Below, in pieces: positions 30,707-42,910 of a DNA stretch of 64,000 nucleotides (position 1 is its first letter; the number at the start of each line of letters is the position of its first letter). The DNA lies in assembly GCF_009733795.1 (NCBI RefSeq), contig NZ_WNXX01000003.1, positions 219,514-283,513 on the forward strand. The letters are read 5' to 3'. Position numbers and translations under genes: made by a program. Under the pieces are notes generated by a model. It ran no database searches and was not told where the DNA came from. It saw only the letters and a list, made by a program, of their open reading frames with translations. The stretch comes from Actinotalea caeni. GTDB taxonomy: Bacteria; Actinomycetota; Actinomycetes; Actinomycetales; Beutenbergiaceae.

Positions 30707-30720
30707 TCGAACCGGTTCGA
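30707..30720. promoter_or_regulatory. LacI-type operator 3 (TCGAACCGGTTCGA)
   Basis: 14-bp perfect palindrome located 34 bp upstream of the GH3 start. The promoter area between it and operator 2 (30503-30753) serves two divergent units. Confidence 0.7.
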
Positions 30721-30753
30721 CCATACGCCGCGCCCCGACCGATGGAGGTTGTC

Positions 30754-33498
30754 ATGTCACCGGCCGCCCGGGCCGAGCAGGTGCTCCACCGGCTCTCCCT
30801 CGAGGAGAAGCTGGCGCTGCTGCACCAGTGGGCGCCCGCGATCGACCGGCTCGGTCTGCCGGCCTTTCGCACCGGCTCGGAGGCGCTCCACGGCGTCGCC
30901 TGGCTGGGCGAGGCGACCGTGTTCCCGCAGCCGGTCGGGATGGCGGCGACGTGGGACCCCGAGCTCGTGGAGCGCATCGGCGCCGCGGTGGCCGACGAGC
31001 TGCTCGCCAAGCACGCCGAGGACCCGAACGTCTCGCGCAACGTCTGGGCGCCCGTCGTCGACCCGCTGCGGCACCCGTCGTGGGGCCGCAACGAGGAGGG
31101 GTTCTCGGAGGACCCGCACCTCACGGCCGATCTCGCGACCGCCTACGCGCGGGGGCTGCGCGGGGCCGATCCGGAGGTCTGGCTGACGGTGCCGACCCTC
31201 AAGCACCTGCTGGCCTACAACGTCGAGCACGACCGCGACGTCCGCTCGATGCAGGTGCGCGACCGCGTGCTGCACGAGTACGAGCTGCCCGCGTTCCTCG
31301 GCCCGCTGCGCGCCGGTGCGGTCGGCGCCGTGATGCCGGGCTACAACCTCGTCAACGACCGCCCCGCCCACACCAGCGGCGAGCTCCTCGACGCGGTCCG
31401 GGCGGCGGCTGCGGAGGAGATCCTCGTCGTCTCCGACGCGGGCGCGCCGACCAACCTCGTCGCCAGCCAGGGCCGCTACCCCGACGCGGCCCACGCGCAC
31501 GCCGCGGCGCTGCGCGCCGGGATCGACTCCTTCACCGACAACGACACCGACCCGGTTCCCACGGTGGCGGCGGTGCGCAGCGCACTCGCCCAGGGCCTGG
31601 TCACCGAGGCCGACGTCGACCGCGCGGTGCGACGGGCGTTGCTGACCCGGTTCCGCCTGACCGACCGGGCAGGCCGCGCCCCTACGCCGTCACGCCCCCT
31701 CCCCGACCTGCTGCGCGAGCACGCCGAGCTCGCCCGCGAGGCTGCTCGCCGCGCCGTCGTGCTGCTGCGCGACGACGGCCCGGCGCGACCCGCCGACCCC
31801 GGGGTCGTGGCCGTCGTGGGACCGCTCGCCGAGCGCGTGCTGCCCGACTGGTACGCGGGTGTGCCCCGCTACCCCACGTCGATCGCCGCGGCGGCGGCGC
31901 AGCGCTGGCCGCGGGCCGAGGTACGCGTGGAGGACGGCGCGGACGAGGTGGCGCTCCGGCTCCCCGACGGGCGCTACCTCGCGCCCGACGACGCGGGCGC
32001 GCTGCGGCCCGCGGGCGACCTGGCCACCGCAGGCCGGTTCCGCGTGACCGACTGGGGCTGGGGCCTGCTCACGGTCGCCGACGCCGGCACCGGGCTGCTG
32101 TGGGCGCCCGACCGCCGGGGCGCCGTCCGTGCGACCGCCGGCCGGCCGCACGGCTGGGTCGTGCAGGAGACCTTCCGGTTCCGCGCGCTCGACGACGGCT
32201 CGACGACGGTGCGGCACGTGGGGACCGGCCGCTGGCTGCGGCTCGACGCCTCCGGTCGGTTGGTGGCGACGGCGGAGGAGGCCGACGCCACGCCGCTGGC
32301 GGTGCACACCCTCCGGTCGGGCAGCGCCGCGGTCGTCGAGGCCGCCGACGGAGCGGACCTCGTGCTGTGCGCGCTCGGCAACGACCCCCACCTGCTCGGC
32401 CGGGAGACCGAGGACCGCCCCTCCCTCGAGCTGCCGCCGAGCCAGGGGTCGCTGTGGGAGGCGGTGCACCTCGTCGCACCCGACGCGGTGCTCGCGCTGG
32501 TCTCGAGCTACCCCTACGCCACCGACCTGCCGGCGCGCACGATGCTCTGGACCGCGCACTCCCAGGCCGTCGGGCACGGCGTCGTCGACGTCGTGGCCGG
32601 CGACGTCGCCCCGAGCGGCAGGCTCGCCCAGACGTGGTGGCGTGACGGCACCGACGCCGGCGACCTCACCGACTACGACATCGTCGCCGGGCGCTCGACG
32701 TACTGGTACTCCCCCGCCGCACTGCTGTTCGCGTTCGGGCACGGTCTCACGGGGTCCGCGGTCGGCTACCGGGGCCTGCGGGTCGTCGCCGTCGACGACG
32801 CAGGCGTCACCGTCGAGGTGAGCGTCGCCAACGACGGCTCGCAGCACGCGACCGAGGTCGTGCAGGTCTACACCGACGCCGTGGGGCACCGACGGCCGTT
32901 CCCGCACCGCCTCGGCGGTTACGCGCGTGTGCCGCTCGAGCCCGGCGAGGAGCGGAGCGTGCGCATCGAGGTGCCGCGCGAGCGCTTCGCCGTGTGGGAC
33001 ACCGCGCGCGGCGCGCTCGTCGTCGACCCGGGGCGCTACCGCGTCGGCGCCGGCCCGGACGCCGCGCACCTGCCCGTGCACGCCGACGTCGACCTCGACG
33101 GGCCGCCCCCGCTGCCGCACAGCCTCCCGCTGCGCGCCGCCGCGCTCGACGACCTCGACGGCGTGACGCTGACCGACGAGACGCCCGAGCACGGCGCCGC
33201 GGTGGCCGGGCCCGGCACGCTGCTGCACGACGACGTCGACGGCCTCGACCGCCCGCTCGCGGTGCGGGTCGCCAGGTCGGGCCCCGGGCCGGCGGAGGTC
33301 GTCCTCGGCACCGAGGACGACGACGGCGTCACGCACCCGTTCGCGCGCGCCCGCGTGCCCGAGGGGATCGGTCGCTACGACTGGGTCGACGTGGACGCGG
33401 CGCCCCTCGGGCCGGCGCCGCCGCGCCGCGGGCGGCTGCGAACCGTCCTGCGCGGCCCGGTCCGCCTCGCCGAGGTGCGGCCGCGGCCTCAGACCTGA
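30754..33498 (+). CDS. GH3 glycoside hydrolase with an inserted beta-rich (fascin/trefoil-like) domain
   Basis: 914 residues from ATG 30754, fixed by GGAGG five bases upstream. The (beta/alpha)8 domain has KHLLAYNVEHDRD and the nucleophile D228 in LVVSDAG. The second GH3 domain is split: residues about 400-525 hold a module with repeated GRYL/GRFRV/GRWLRL units and many Trp/Gly, which looks like a fascin or beta-trefoil carbohydrate-binding domain. The GH3 fold then resumes (LCALGNDP, APSGRLAQTWW) and ends with a fibronectin-III-like domain plus about 140 extra residues. No signal peptide. Likely a beta-glucosidase or beta-xylosidase on imported oligosaccharides; substrate not provable here. 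Converges with nagA (10-bp overlap). Confidence 0.9.
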   Translation: MSPAARAEQVLHRLSLEEKLALLHQWAPAIDRLGLPAFRTGSEALHGVAWLGEATVFPQPVGMAATWDPELVERIGAAVADELLAKHAEDPNVSRNVWAPVVDPLRHPSWGRNEEGFSEDPHLTADLATAYARGLRGADPEVWLTVPTLKHLLAYNVEHDRDVRSMQVRDRVLHEYELPAFLGPLRAGAVGAVMPGYNLVNDRPAHTSGELLDAVRAAAAEEILVVSDAGAPTNLVASQGRYPDAAHAHAAALRAGIDSFTDNDTDPVPTVAAVRSALAQGLVTEADVDRAVRRALLTRFRLTDRAGRAPTPSRPLPDLLREHAELAREAARRAVVLLRDDGPARPADPGVVAVVGPLAERVLPDWYAGVPRYPTSIAAAAAQRWPRAEVRVEDGADEVALRLPDGRYLAPDDAGALRPAGDLATAGRFRVTDWGWGLLTVADAGTGLLWAPDRRGAVRATAGRPHGWVVQETFRFRALDDGSTTVRHVGTGRWLRLDASGRLVATAEEADATPLAVHTLRSGSAAVVEAADGADLVLCALGNDPHLLGRETEDRPSLELPPSQGSLWEAVHLVAPDAVLALVSSYPYATDLPARTMLWTAHSQAVGHGVVDVVAGDVAPSGRLAQTWWRDGTDAGDLTDYDIVAGRSTYWYSPAALLFAFGHGLTGSAVGYRGLRVVAVDDAGVTVEVSVANDGSQHATEVVQVYTDAVGHRRPFPHRLGGYARVPLEPGEERSVRIEVPRERFAVWDTARGALVVDPGRYRVGAGPDAAHLPVHADVDLDGPPPLPHSLPLRAAALDDLDGVTLTDETPEHGAAVAGPGTLLHDDVDGLDRPLAVRVARSGPGPAEVVLGTEDDDGVTHPFARARVPEGIGRYDWVDVDAAPLGPAPPRRGRLRTVLRGPVRLAEVRPRPQT

Positions 33499-34688
33499 AC
33501 GGGTCGCAGCTCGCGGTCGGTGACCAGCAGGTCGGCCTGGTAGCCGGGACGCAGCGCGCCGAACGCGCGGCCCACGCCCCGGTGGCCGATCACCTCGGCC
33601 GGCACCAGCGACGCCGACAGCACGGCGTCCGCCAGCGGCACCCCGTGCGCGACGGTGGTGCGGACGACGTCGAGCAGGTGCGCGGTGCCACCGGCGATCG
33701 AGCCACCGTCCGCGAGGCGCGCCACGCCGTCGGCCACGCTGACGCGCTGCGTGCCGAGCTGGTACACGCCGTCGGCCATGCCCGTGGCGGCCATCGCATC
33801 GGTGACCAGCGCGATGTTCGCCGCCCCGACCATCTCGAACACCTCGCGCACGAGCTCCGGCGCCAGGTGGGTGCCGTCGGCGACCAGCTCGACGACGAGC
33901 TCGCCGCGTGCCGCCATCGCGAGCGCGGTCGGGATCGGACCGGGGTCGCGGTGGTGCATCGGCCGCATGCCGTTGCACAGGTGCGTGACGGTCGCCCGTC
34001 GGGAGCGTGCGTCCTCACCGCGTGCCGCGAGCGCGGCCGCGGCCGCCTCGGCGGCCGTGCGCATCGTGACGGCGTCGGCGTCCGTGTGGCCCCAGGAGGG
34101 CAGCGCGCCGCCCTCGACGAGAGCCTCGAGCACGCCGCCCGGGCCGAGCAGGTTCGGCGTCTCGGGCGCGACGGTCATGGTGACGACGTGCCCGCGACCC
34201 AGGGCGAGCAGCTCGCGGGTCAGGTCGGCGTCGCCGTCGATGATGAGGTCCGGGTCCTGGGCGCCGCACCGCGTGGTCGACAGGAACGGTCCCTCGAGGT
34301 GGATGCCGGCGACCAGGCCCTCGTCGGCCGCGTCGGCCAGCACCGTGACCCGCTCCCGCAGCGTCTCCGGCGACGCGGTCACGAGCGAGCCGAGCAGGTG
34401 GTGCGTGCCGTGCGCGCGGTGCTCGGCCACCCCGGTGCGCACGACCTCCACCGAGGTCGCGTCGGGGAAGGACGCGCCACCGCCGCCGTGGTCGTGCAGG
34501 TCGACCAGACCCGGCAGCACGTAGCGGTCCGGCGCGGCCGGCACGGCCTGCACGGCCTCGGCGACACCGGCGGCGCCCGCCTCGGCGACGTCACCGACCC
34601 AGGTGATCACGCCGTCGTCGACCACGACCGCGCCGTCGTCGACCACGCCCTCGGGCGTGACGAGGGCACCGCGTACGACATCTCTCAT
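33489..34688 (-). CDS. nagA: N-acetylglucosamine-6-phosphate deacetylase
   Basis: 399 residues of the amidohydrolase family. DLHDHGGGG (metal ligands), HLEGPF, WGHTDADA, THLCNGMRPMHHRDPG and LVTDAMAATGMADG are the NagA hallmarks. It removes acetate from GlcNAc-6-phosphate in chitin or wall-sugar recycling, feeding glucosamine 6-phosphate to glycolysis. ATG 34688 overlaps the last base of the nucS stop (TGATG), so it is coupled to a DNA-repair gene. No nagB lies nearby. Confidence 0.94.
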   Translation of the reverse strand: MRDVVRGALVTPEGVVDDGAVVVDDGVITWVGDVAEAGAAGVAEAVQAVPAAPDRYVLPGLVDLHDHGGGGASFPDATSVEVVRTGVAEHRAHGTHHLLGSLVTASPETLRERVTVLADAADEGLVAGIHLEGPFLSTTRCGAQDPDLIIDGDADLTRELLALGRGHVVTMTVAPETPNLLGPGGVLEALVEGGALPSWGHTDADAVTMRTAAEAAAAALAARGEDARSRRATVTHLCNGMRPMHHRDPGPIPTALAMAARGELVVELVADGTHLAPELVREVFEMVGAANIALVTDAMAATGMADGVYQLGTQRVSVADGVARLADGGSIAGGTAHLLDVVRTTVAHGVPLADAVLSASLVPAEVIGHRGVGRAFGALRPGYQADLLVTDRELRPVQV

Positions 34689-35386
34689 CAGAACAACCTC
34701 GACTCGGGGTCGTCGACGCCGCGCATGGCGTCGTAGTCCAGGACCAGGCAGCGGATGCCCCGGTCGGTGGCGAGCACGCGTGCCTGCGGCTTGATCTCCT
34801 GCGCCGCGAAGACGCCGGTGACGGGGGCCAGCAGCGGGTCCCGGTTGAGCAGCTCCAGGTACCGGGTGAGCTGCTCGACGCCGTCGATGTCGCCGCGCCG
34901 CTTGATCTCGACGGCGACGTGGCCGGGCGAGCCGGGAGGTCGGGCGAGGATGTCGACGGGGCCGATCGCGGTCGGGTACTCCCGGCGCACCAGCGTGTGC
35001 CCGGCGCCCAGCAGGTCCACCTGCTCGGCGAGCAGCTTCTGCAGGTGCGCCTCGACGCCGTCCTTCACCAGGCCCGGGTCGATGCCGAGGTCGTGGCTGG
35101 TGTCGGCGTGCACGGCGTGCAGCTGCACGACCAGCCGGTCGTCGGTCTTGGTGTGCTGCACGGTCCATACCGCCGTCACGCCCGCCTCGGCCTGCTCCGG
35201 GTCCGGCGCGGACTCGGTCATCCGGCAGGGCGGCGACATCCAGTTCAGCGGTTTGTAGGAGCCGCCGTCGGAGTGGACGAGCACCGAGCCGTCCGCCTTG
35301 ACGAGGAGGACCCGGCGGGCCAGCGGGAGGTGGGCGCTGAGCCGGCCGGAGTAGTCGACCGAGCAGTCCGCGACGACGATACGCAT
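34688..35386 (-). CDS. nucS: Endonuclease NucS/EndoMS (mismatch-specific)
   Basis: 232 residues. NucS cuts both strands at mismatches and provides the non-MutS mismatch repair of actinobacteria and some archaea. N-terminal DNA-binding/dimer domain ([16 protein letters not shown]) and C-terminal RecB-like nuclease with D145, E160 and K162 ([17 protein letters not shown]). The extreme C-terminus ESRLF resembles a sliding-clamp-binding tail. A TAGCCT box lies 8 bp before ATG. Conserved neighbour of the ATP synthase operon in this phylum. Confidence 0.96.
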   Translation of the reverse strand: MRIVVADCSVDYSGRLSAHLPLARRVLLVKADGSVLVHSDGGSYKPLNWMSPPCRMTESAPDPEQAEAGVTAVWTVQHTKTDDRLVVQLHAVHADTSHDLGIDPGLVKDGVEAHLQKLLAEQVDLLGAGHTLVRREYPTAIGPVDILARPPGSPGHVAVEIKRRGDIDGVEQLTRYLELLNRDPLLAPVTGVFAAQEIKPQARVLATDRGIRCLVLDYDAMRGVDDPESRLF

Positions 35387-35394
35387 CAGACGTC

Positions 35395-35400
35395 AGGCTA
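35395..35400 (-). promoter_or_regulatory. Candidate -10 box for nucS
   Basis: Reading leftward, TAGCCT is followed by 8 bp and the ATG of nucS, with no SD. Consistent with a leaderless or very short leader transcript. Confidence 0.4.
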
Positions 35401-35417
35401 CTTCGTGGTCCGGGGTG

Positions 35418-35831
35418 TCAGATCACACGGTGGCTGCGGGCGCCGGGGGGCGAGGCCTCGAGCCACGACACGAGCCCCTCGAACGCCGCGGGCTCCGCGG
35501 CGATCTCGACGGGGTGCTCACGGTGGCGGCAGCGTGCCTCGATGACCGGGCGCCCCTGTGCGTCGTGCGGCCGCAACGTGCGGTCCACGATGACGAGGTC
35601 GTCACGGCCCCAGCGGTGCCGCGGCCGGCGCGAGAGCGACAGCGACTCGTACCAGACGAGCTCGTGCACCGTGTAGGACGCGACACCGGCGATCCAGCGG
35701 GACCCCGTGCGCAGGGCGCACTGGAAGGACCCGACGCGGCCCGACAGGGCCCGCAGGCGCAGCACCAGCAGGGCTGCCAGCGCGAGCGTGAGCAGCGCGA
35801 TCACCGCGACGATGACCAACGCGACCCGCAT
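35418..35831 (-). CDS. DUF2550 membrane protein
   Basis: 137 residues: one N-terminal TM helix (LVIVAVIALLTLALAALLVL), then a small soluble domain with GSFQCALR, WIAGVASYTVHELVWYESLSLSRRPRHRW and a C-terminal beta part. This is the DUF2550 family, found just after atpC in actinobacteria. Function unknown; link to ATP synthase is by position only. Starts 5 bp after the atpC stop. Confidence 0.9.
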   Translation of the reverse strand: MRVALVIVAVIALLTLALAALLVLRLRALSGRVGSFQCALRTGSRWIAGVASYTVHELVWYESLSLSRRPRHRWGRDDLVIVDRTLRPHDAQGRPVIEARCRHREHPVEIAAEPAAFEGLVSWLEASPPGARSHRVI

Positions 35832-35836
35832 GGCGG

Positions 35837-36112
35837 TCAGCCGATGGAGTCCACGTGAGCGGCGGCCGAGGCGTCGAGGACGATCGTGACCTGGTCGGAG
35901 TCGACGGAGAAGAACCCGCCGTCGACCTCGATCTCGACCGCCTCGCCCTGCACCGGCGTCACCTGGACGACCCCGTTGCGGAGCACGGCCAGCACGGGCT
36001 GGTGCCCGGGCAGCACACCCATCGAGCCGTCGGCCGCCGGGGCGCTCACCATGGAGGCCTCACCCGACCACAGCACCCGGGCGGGCGAGACGACCTCGAC
36101 GTTCAGCGCCAC
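35837..36112 (-). CDS. atpC: F1Fo ATP synthase subunit epsilon
   Basis: 91 residues from GTG 36112 (LNVEVVSPARVLWSGEASMVSAPAADGSMGVLPGHQPVLAVL), the N-terminal beta sandwich of epsilon. The C-terminal helical hairpin that inhibits ATP hydrolysis in E. coli is missing, as is common in actinobacteria, so inhibition must work another way. One base separates it from the atpD stop. Confidence 0.96.
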   Translation of the reverse strand: MALNVEVVSPARVLWSGEASMVSAPAADGSMGVLPGHQPVLAVLRNGVVQVTPVQGEAVEIEVDGGFFSVDSDQVTIVLDASAAAHVDSIG

Positions 36113-36113
36113 G

Positions 36114-37622
<1,509 letters not shown>

Positions 37623-38516
37623 TCAGCTGGCGGCCAGGGCGTCGGCTCCGGAGACGATCTCGCTGATCTCCTGGGTGATCTCGGCCTGGCGGGCGGTGTT
37701 CTTCAGTCGTGTGTAGGTCCGGATGAGGTCCTCGGCGTTGTCCACCGCGGTCCGCATCGCACGCTGCCTGGCAGCGAGCTCCGAGGCGGCCGCCTGCAGC
37801 AGCGCGTTGAAGATCCGGCTCCGGATGTAGCGGGGCAGCAGCGCGTCGAGCACCTCGCCCTCGCCGGGCTCGAACTCGTACAGCGGGGGCAGCCCCTCGC
37901 CTGGCTCGGCGACGCCCTCGACGACCTCCAGCGGGAGCATCCGCACCACGCGGGGCTCCTGGGAGACCATCGTGCGGAAGCGGGTGTAGACGACGTGGAG
38001 CTCGGCGACGCCACCCTCCTCGGCCGGCGCGCTGAACGCCTCCAGCAGGGTGTCCGCGATCTCCTCGGCGACCTCCGCCTTGGGGTTGTCCGAGTCGCCC
38101 GTCCAGCTCTTCTCGATCGGGACGTTCCGGAACGTGTAGTAGCTCACGCCGCGGCGGCCGGCGACGTAGAGGACGACCTCCTTGCCCTCGGCCCGCAGCG
38201 AGCCGCGCAGCCGCTCGGCCTCGCGCAGCAGCGTCGCCGAGTAGGCGCCCGCCATGCCACGGTCGGCCGTCACGACCAGCATCGCGACCCGGTTGGTGTC
38301 GGACCGCTCGGTCGTGAGCCGGTGCTCGACGTTGCTGTGTGTCGCAACCGCGGAGACCGCCCGCGTGATCGCTCGCGCGTACGGAGCAGCCTGACCGGCG
38401 CGCTCGCGCGCCTTGCTGATCCGGGACGCGGCGATGAGCTCCATCGCGCGGAACATCTTCTTCAGCGTCTCGGTGGACTTGATCCGCTGGTTGTAGACGC
38501 GCTGCTGGCCTGCCAT
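37623..38516 (-). CDS. atpG: F1Fo ATP synthase subunit gamma
   Basis: 297 residues. Rotor shaft with the two long terminal helices: [31 protein letters not shown] and, at the end, [35 protein letters not shown]. The loop region carries an acidic insertion (around 196-226) as in mycobacterial relatives. Starts 3 bp after the atpA stop. Confidence 0.97.
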   Translation of the reverse strand: MAGQQRVYNQRIKSTETLKKMFRAMELIAASRISKARERAGQAAPYARAITRAVSAVATHSNVEHRLTTERSDTNRVAMLVVTADRGMAGAYSATLLREAERLRGSLRAEGKEVVLYVAGRRGVSYYTFRNVPIEKSWTGDSDNPKAEVAEEIADTLLEAFSAPAEEGGVAELHVVYTRFRTMVSQEPRVVRMLPLEVVEGVAEPGEGLPPLYEFEPGEGEVLDALLPRYIRSRIFNALLQAAASELAARQRAMRTAVDNAEDLIRTYTRLKNTARQAEITQEISEIVSGADALAAS

Positions 38517-38519
38517 GGC

Positions 38520-40154
38520 TCAGCCCCGCTTCTGCCGGACGATCTGCTCCTGGTCGATGTCGACGTCCTCCGGCTCCTCGGGCACCTCGTCGCCGACCAG
38601 GCTCTGGCCGTCGGAGGCGCGGAAGGTCTGGCGGAACGCGTCGACACCCTTCTCGAGCTCGGCGAGCGTCTCGTCGTCCAGCTTGCCCGTCTCGCGGATC
38701 GTGGTGAGCACGTCGCTGTGGCGGCGCAGGTGGTCGATCAGACCCGACTCGAAGCGGCGCACGTCGGCGATCTCGACGTCGTCGAAGTAACCCTTGGTGC
38801 CCGCCCAGATCGAGACGACCTGCTCCTCGACCGGGTACGGCGAGTACTGCGGCTGCTTGAGCAGCTCCATGAGCCGCGCACCACGGGTCAGCTGCTGGCG
38901 CGACGCCGGGTCGAGGTCGGAGGCGAACATCGCGAACGCCTCGAGCGAGCGGTACTGCGCGAGGTCGATCTTCAGCGTGCCGGAGACCGACTTCATCGCC
39001 TTGACCTGCGCGTCACCACCGACGCGGGACACCGAGATGCCGACGTCGACGGCGGGGCGCTGGCCCGCGTTGAACAGGTCCGACTGGAGGAAGATCTGGC
39101 CGTCGGTGATCGAGATGACGTTGGTCGGGATGTACGCCGACACGTCGTTCGCCTTGGTCTCGATGATCGGCAGACCGGTCATCGAGCCCGCGCCCAGGTC
39201 GTCGGAGAGCTTGGCGCAGCGCTCCAGCAGACGGGAGTGCAGGTAGAAGACGTCGCCCGGGTAGGCCTCGCGGCCCGGCGGGCGGCGCAGCAGCAGCGAC
39301 ACGGCGCGGTAGGCCTCGGCCTGCTTGCTCAGGTCGTCGAAGACGATGAGGACGTGCTTGCCCTGGTACATCCAGTGCTGGCCGATGGCCGAGCCGGTGT
39401 AGGGCGCGATGTACTTGAAGCCGGCCGGGTCGGACGCCGGGGCGGCGACGATCGTCGTGTACTCGAGCGCACCGGCCTCCTCGAGAGCACCGCGCACCGA
39501 GGCAATCGTCGAGCCCTTCTGGCCGACGGCGACGTAGATGCAGCGGACCTGCTTGCTCGGGTCGCCGCTCTCCCAGTTCGCCTTCTGGTTGATGATCGTG
39601 TCGAGCGCGATCGCGGTCTTGCCGGTCTGGCGGTCGCCGATGATCAGCTGGCGCTGGCCGCGGCCGATCGGGATCATCGCGTCGATCGCCTTGAGGCCGG
39701 TCTGGAGCGGCTCGTGGACGCTCTTGCGCTGCATGACGCCGGCGGCCTGCAGCTCGAGCGCGCGGCGCCCCTCGGTCTCGATCTCGCCGAGACCGTCGAC
39801 GGGGTTGCCCAGCGGGTCGACCACGCGGCCGAGGTAGCCCTCGCCGACCGGGACCGAGAGGACGTCGCCGGTGCGGCGCACCTGCTGGCCCTCCTCGATG
39901 CCGGCGAACTCGCCGAGCACGACGACGCCGATCTGGCGGACGTCGAGGTTCAGCGCGAGGCCGAGGGTGCCGTCCTCGAAGGTCAGCAGCTCGTTGGCCA
40001 TCGTGCCGGGGAGGCCCTCGACGTAGGCGATGCCGTCGGCTGCGAGGGTGACGGTGCCGACCTCCTCGCGGGCGCTGGCCGCAGGCTCGTAGGAGCTCAC
40101 GAAGTTGTCCAGCGCCGTACGGATCTCGTCGGGCTTGATCGTCAGCTCGGTCAT
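38520..40154 (-). CDS. atpA: F1Fo ATP synthase subunit alpha
   Basis: 544 residues, non-catalytic nucleotide-binding subunit. Walker [44 protein letters not shown] and the Walker B region [16 protein letters not shown] are intact. A C-terminal extension ([19 protein letters not shown]) is present, like the actinobacterial alpha tail that suppresses hydrolysis. ATG 40154. Confidence 0.98.
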   Translation of the reverse strand: MTELTIKPDEIRTALDNFVSSYEPAASAREEVGTVTLAADGIAYVEGLPGTMANELLTFEDGTLGLALNLDVRQIGVVVLGEFAGIEEGQQVRRTGDVLSVPVGEGYLGRVVDPLGNPVDGLGEIETEGRRALELQAAGVMQRKSVHEPLQTGLKAIDAMIPIGRGQRQLIIGDRQTGKTAIALDTIINQKANWESGDPSKQVRCIYVAVGQKGSTIASVRGALEEAGALEYTTIVAAPASDPAGFKYIAPYTGSAIGQHWMYQGKHVLIVFDDLSKQAEAYRAVSLLLRRPPGREAYPGDVFYLHSRLLERCAKLSDDLGAGSMTGLPIIETKANDVSAYIPTNVISITDGQIFLQSDLFNAGQRPAVDVGISVSRVGGDAQVKAMKSVSGTLKIDLAQYRSLEAFAMFASDLDPASRQQLTRGARLMELLKQPQYSPYPVEEQVVSIWAGTKGYFDDVEIADVRRFESGLIDHLRRHSDVLTTIRETGKLDDETLAELEKGVDAFRQTFRASDGQSLVGDEVPEEPEDVDIDQEQIVRQKRG

Positions 40155-40198
40155 CGTCGTGCTCTTTCTTTCGTCAGCAGTGAGGTGAGGTGCCCGGG

Positions 40199-41014
40199 TC
40201 AGCCTGCGAGGCGCCGGCGGGCGAGGTCGAGTCGGGCTGCGATGGTCGCGTCCACGACCTCGTCGCCCACCTGGATGCGGAAACCGCCGACCACGGCGGG
40301 GTCGACCGCGACGTTCATCTGCACGTCACGGCCGTAGGCCTTGGCGAGCGTCTCGGCGAGACGCTCCTGCTGCGCCTGCGTGAGCGGCGTCGCGGCCGTC
40401 ACCACGGCGACGAGCTGGCGGCGCCGGGCGGCGGCGAGCTCGCTGATCCGGTTGAGCGCCGCGGTGAGGCTGCGGGCGCGCAGCGAGCGCACGGCCCGGG
40501 TGACGAGGGCGAGCGTCTCCTCGCCCACCTTGCCGCCCAGCACCGAGGTGAGCAGCTCGACCCGACGCTCGGGCGACGCGTCGCGGTCGCCGAGGGCGAA
40601 CCGCAGGTCGCGGTTCTCGGCGAGGAGCCGGGTGATCCGGAAGACCTCCTCCTCCACGCGCGTCAGCTCGCCCTTGGCGTCGGCCGCCGCGAGGTAGGAG
40701 ACGATCGCGAGCTCCTCGACGGAGTCGGCGAGGTCGCCGTCGGCGGACCAGCGGGACCGGGCCATTCCCGACACGAGGTCGAGCACCGGCTCGGCGACCT
40801 TGCCGCGGAGCAGCTCGGCCGCGAGCGCGGCCTTCGCCTCGCCGTCGCGGGTGGGCTCGGTCAGTGCGCGGCGCAGCCCGGCGGAACGGTCGAGCGCGTC
40901 GACGACGGCGAACAGCTGCCCGCCGTAGCCCGCCGCGTCCGCACCTGCCTGCCGCAGGACCTGCTCCCAGGCCTCGCTGGCGTTGCGCAGGCTCGCCTGG
41001 CTGGTCGCGCGCAT
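40199..41014 (-). CDS. atpH: F1Fo ATP synthase subunit delta
   Basis: 271 residues, an OSCP-like stator protein, longer than the E. coli form (about 177), as usual in actinobacteria. C-terminal hallmark [38 protein letters not shown] 41014 shares one base with the atpF stop (TGATG). Confidence 0.96.
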   Translation of the reverse strand: MRATSQASLRNASEAWEQVLRQAGADAAGYGGQLFAVVDALDRSAGLRRALTEPTRDGEAKAALAAELLRGKVAEPVLDLVSGMARSRWSADGDLADSVEELAIVSYLAAADAKGELTRVEEEVFRITRLLAENRDLRFALGDRDASPERRVELLTSVLGGKVGEETLALVTRAVRSLRARSLTAALNRISELAAARRRQLVAVVTAATPLTQAQQERLAETLAKAYGRDVQMNVAVDPAVVGGFRIQVGDEVVDATIAARLDLARRRLAG

Positions 41015-41595
41015 CAGCCCTGGTCCGCTTCGGTGTCGGCGGTCGCGGCCGCGGGCTGCGGGGTCCCGTCGAGCCCGGCGTCGAGCTCCTCGAGGAACCG
41101 GTCGATGACCCGCGACTGGCGCGCCTCGTCGGCGAGGGACTCACCGACGATCCGGGACGCGAGCTCGGTGGCGAGGCCACCGACCTCCTCGCGGAGCGAC
41201 ACGACGGCCGCTGCCCGCTCGGCCTCGATCTGACGGTGCGCGGTCTCGATGATGCGGGCGGCCTCGGCCTGCGCCTTGGCGCGCGCCTCGGCCACGATGG
41301 CGGCGCCGTCGGCGGTCGCCTCCTCCTTGATGCCGGCAGCGACCGTCCGGGCCTCGTCGAGCTCGGCCTTGGTCTGCGCCTTGGCCTCGGCGGCCTCGGC
41401 CTGGACCTTCTCGGCCAGCGCGATGCCGCCCTCGATCTTCGCGGCCCGCTCGTCGAGGATCGCGTTGAGCTTCGGCAGCAGGTACTTGAAGAAGAAGACC
41501 GCGATGATCGCCGTCACCAGCAACGACCAGAACCAGTCGTAGACCGGCGGGATGAAGATGCCGATGCCTGTGGGCGTTTCGTGTGCAGTCGTCAT
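41014..41595 (-). CDS. atpF: F1Fo ATP synthase subunit b
   Basis: 193 residues. One N-terminal TM helix (PPVYDWFWSLLVTAIIAVFFFKYLLPKLNAILDER) followed by a long charged helix forming the peripheral stalk. Separate from delta (not the mycobacterial b-delta fusion). Confidence 0.97.
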   Translation of the reverse strand: MTTAHETPTGIGIFIPPVYDWFWSLLVTAIIAVFFFKYLLPKLNAILDERAAKIEGGIALAEKVQAEAAEAKAQTKAELDEARTVAAGIKEEATADGAAIVAEARAKAQAEAARIIETAHRQIEAERAAAVVSLREEVGGLATELASRIVGESLADEARQSRVIDRFLEELDAGLDGTPQPAAATADTEADQG

Positions 41596-41627
41596 GAGGA
41601 CTCCGTCCGGGGGCTGCCTGCCGTGGC

Positions 41628-42742
<1,115 letters not shown>

Positions 42743-42820
42743 CGTGCACTCCTGCGGGTCGTGGGCACGGGCGCACCCGCGCTCTCACGCGGAGTGCAAC
42801 CACCGAGATGATCGTCAGCG

Positions 42821-42839
42821 GGCTACGTCGATCGTAGCC
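42821..42839. promoter_or_regulatory. Palindrome upstream of the atp operon
   Basis: GGCTACG (42821-42827), 5-bp spacer, CGTAGCC (42833-42839) in the 168-bp gap between atpB and the AtpI-like gene. Could be an operator or a leader hairpin of the atp transcript. The rest of the gap (42743-42910) shows only promoter-like DNA. Confidence 0.3.
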
Positions 42840-42910
42840 GCGTCGAACCGTGCTCCGGCGGGCGGGATCTGGCTAGAACCCTACCGGATCCCGACACCAG
42901 GTCGGACCGC

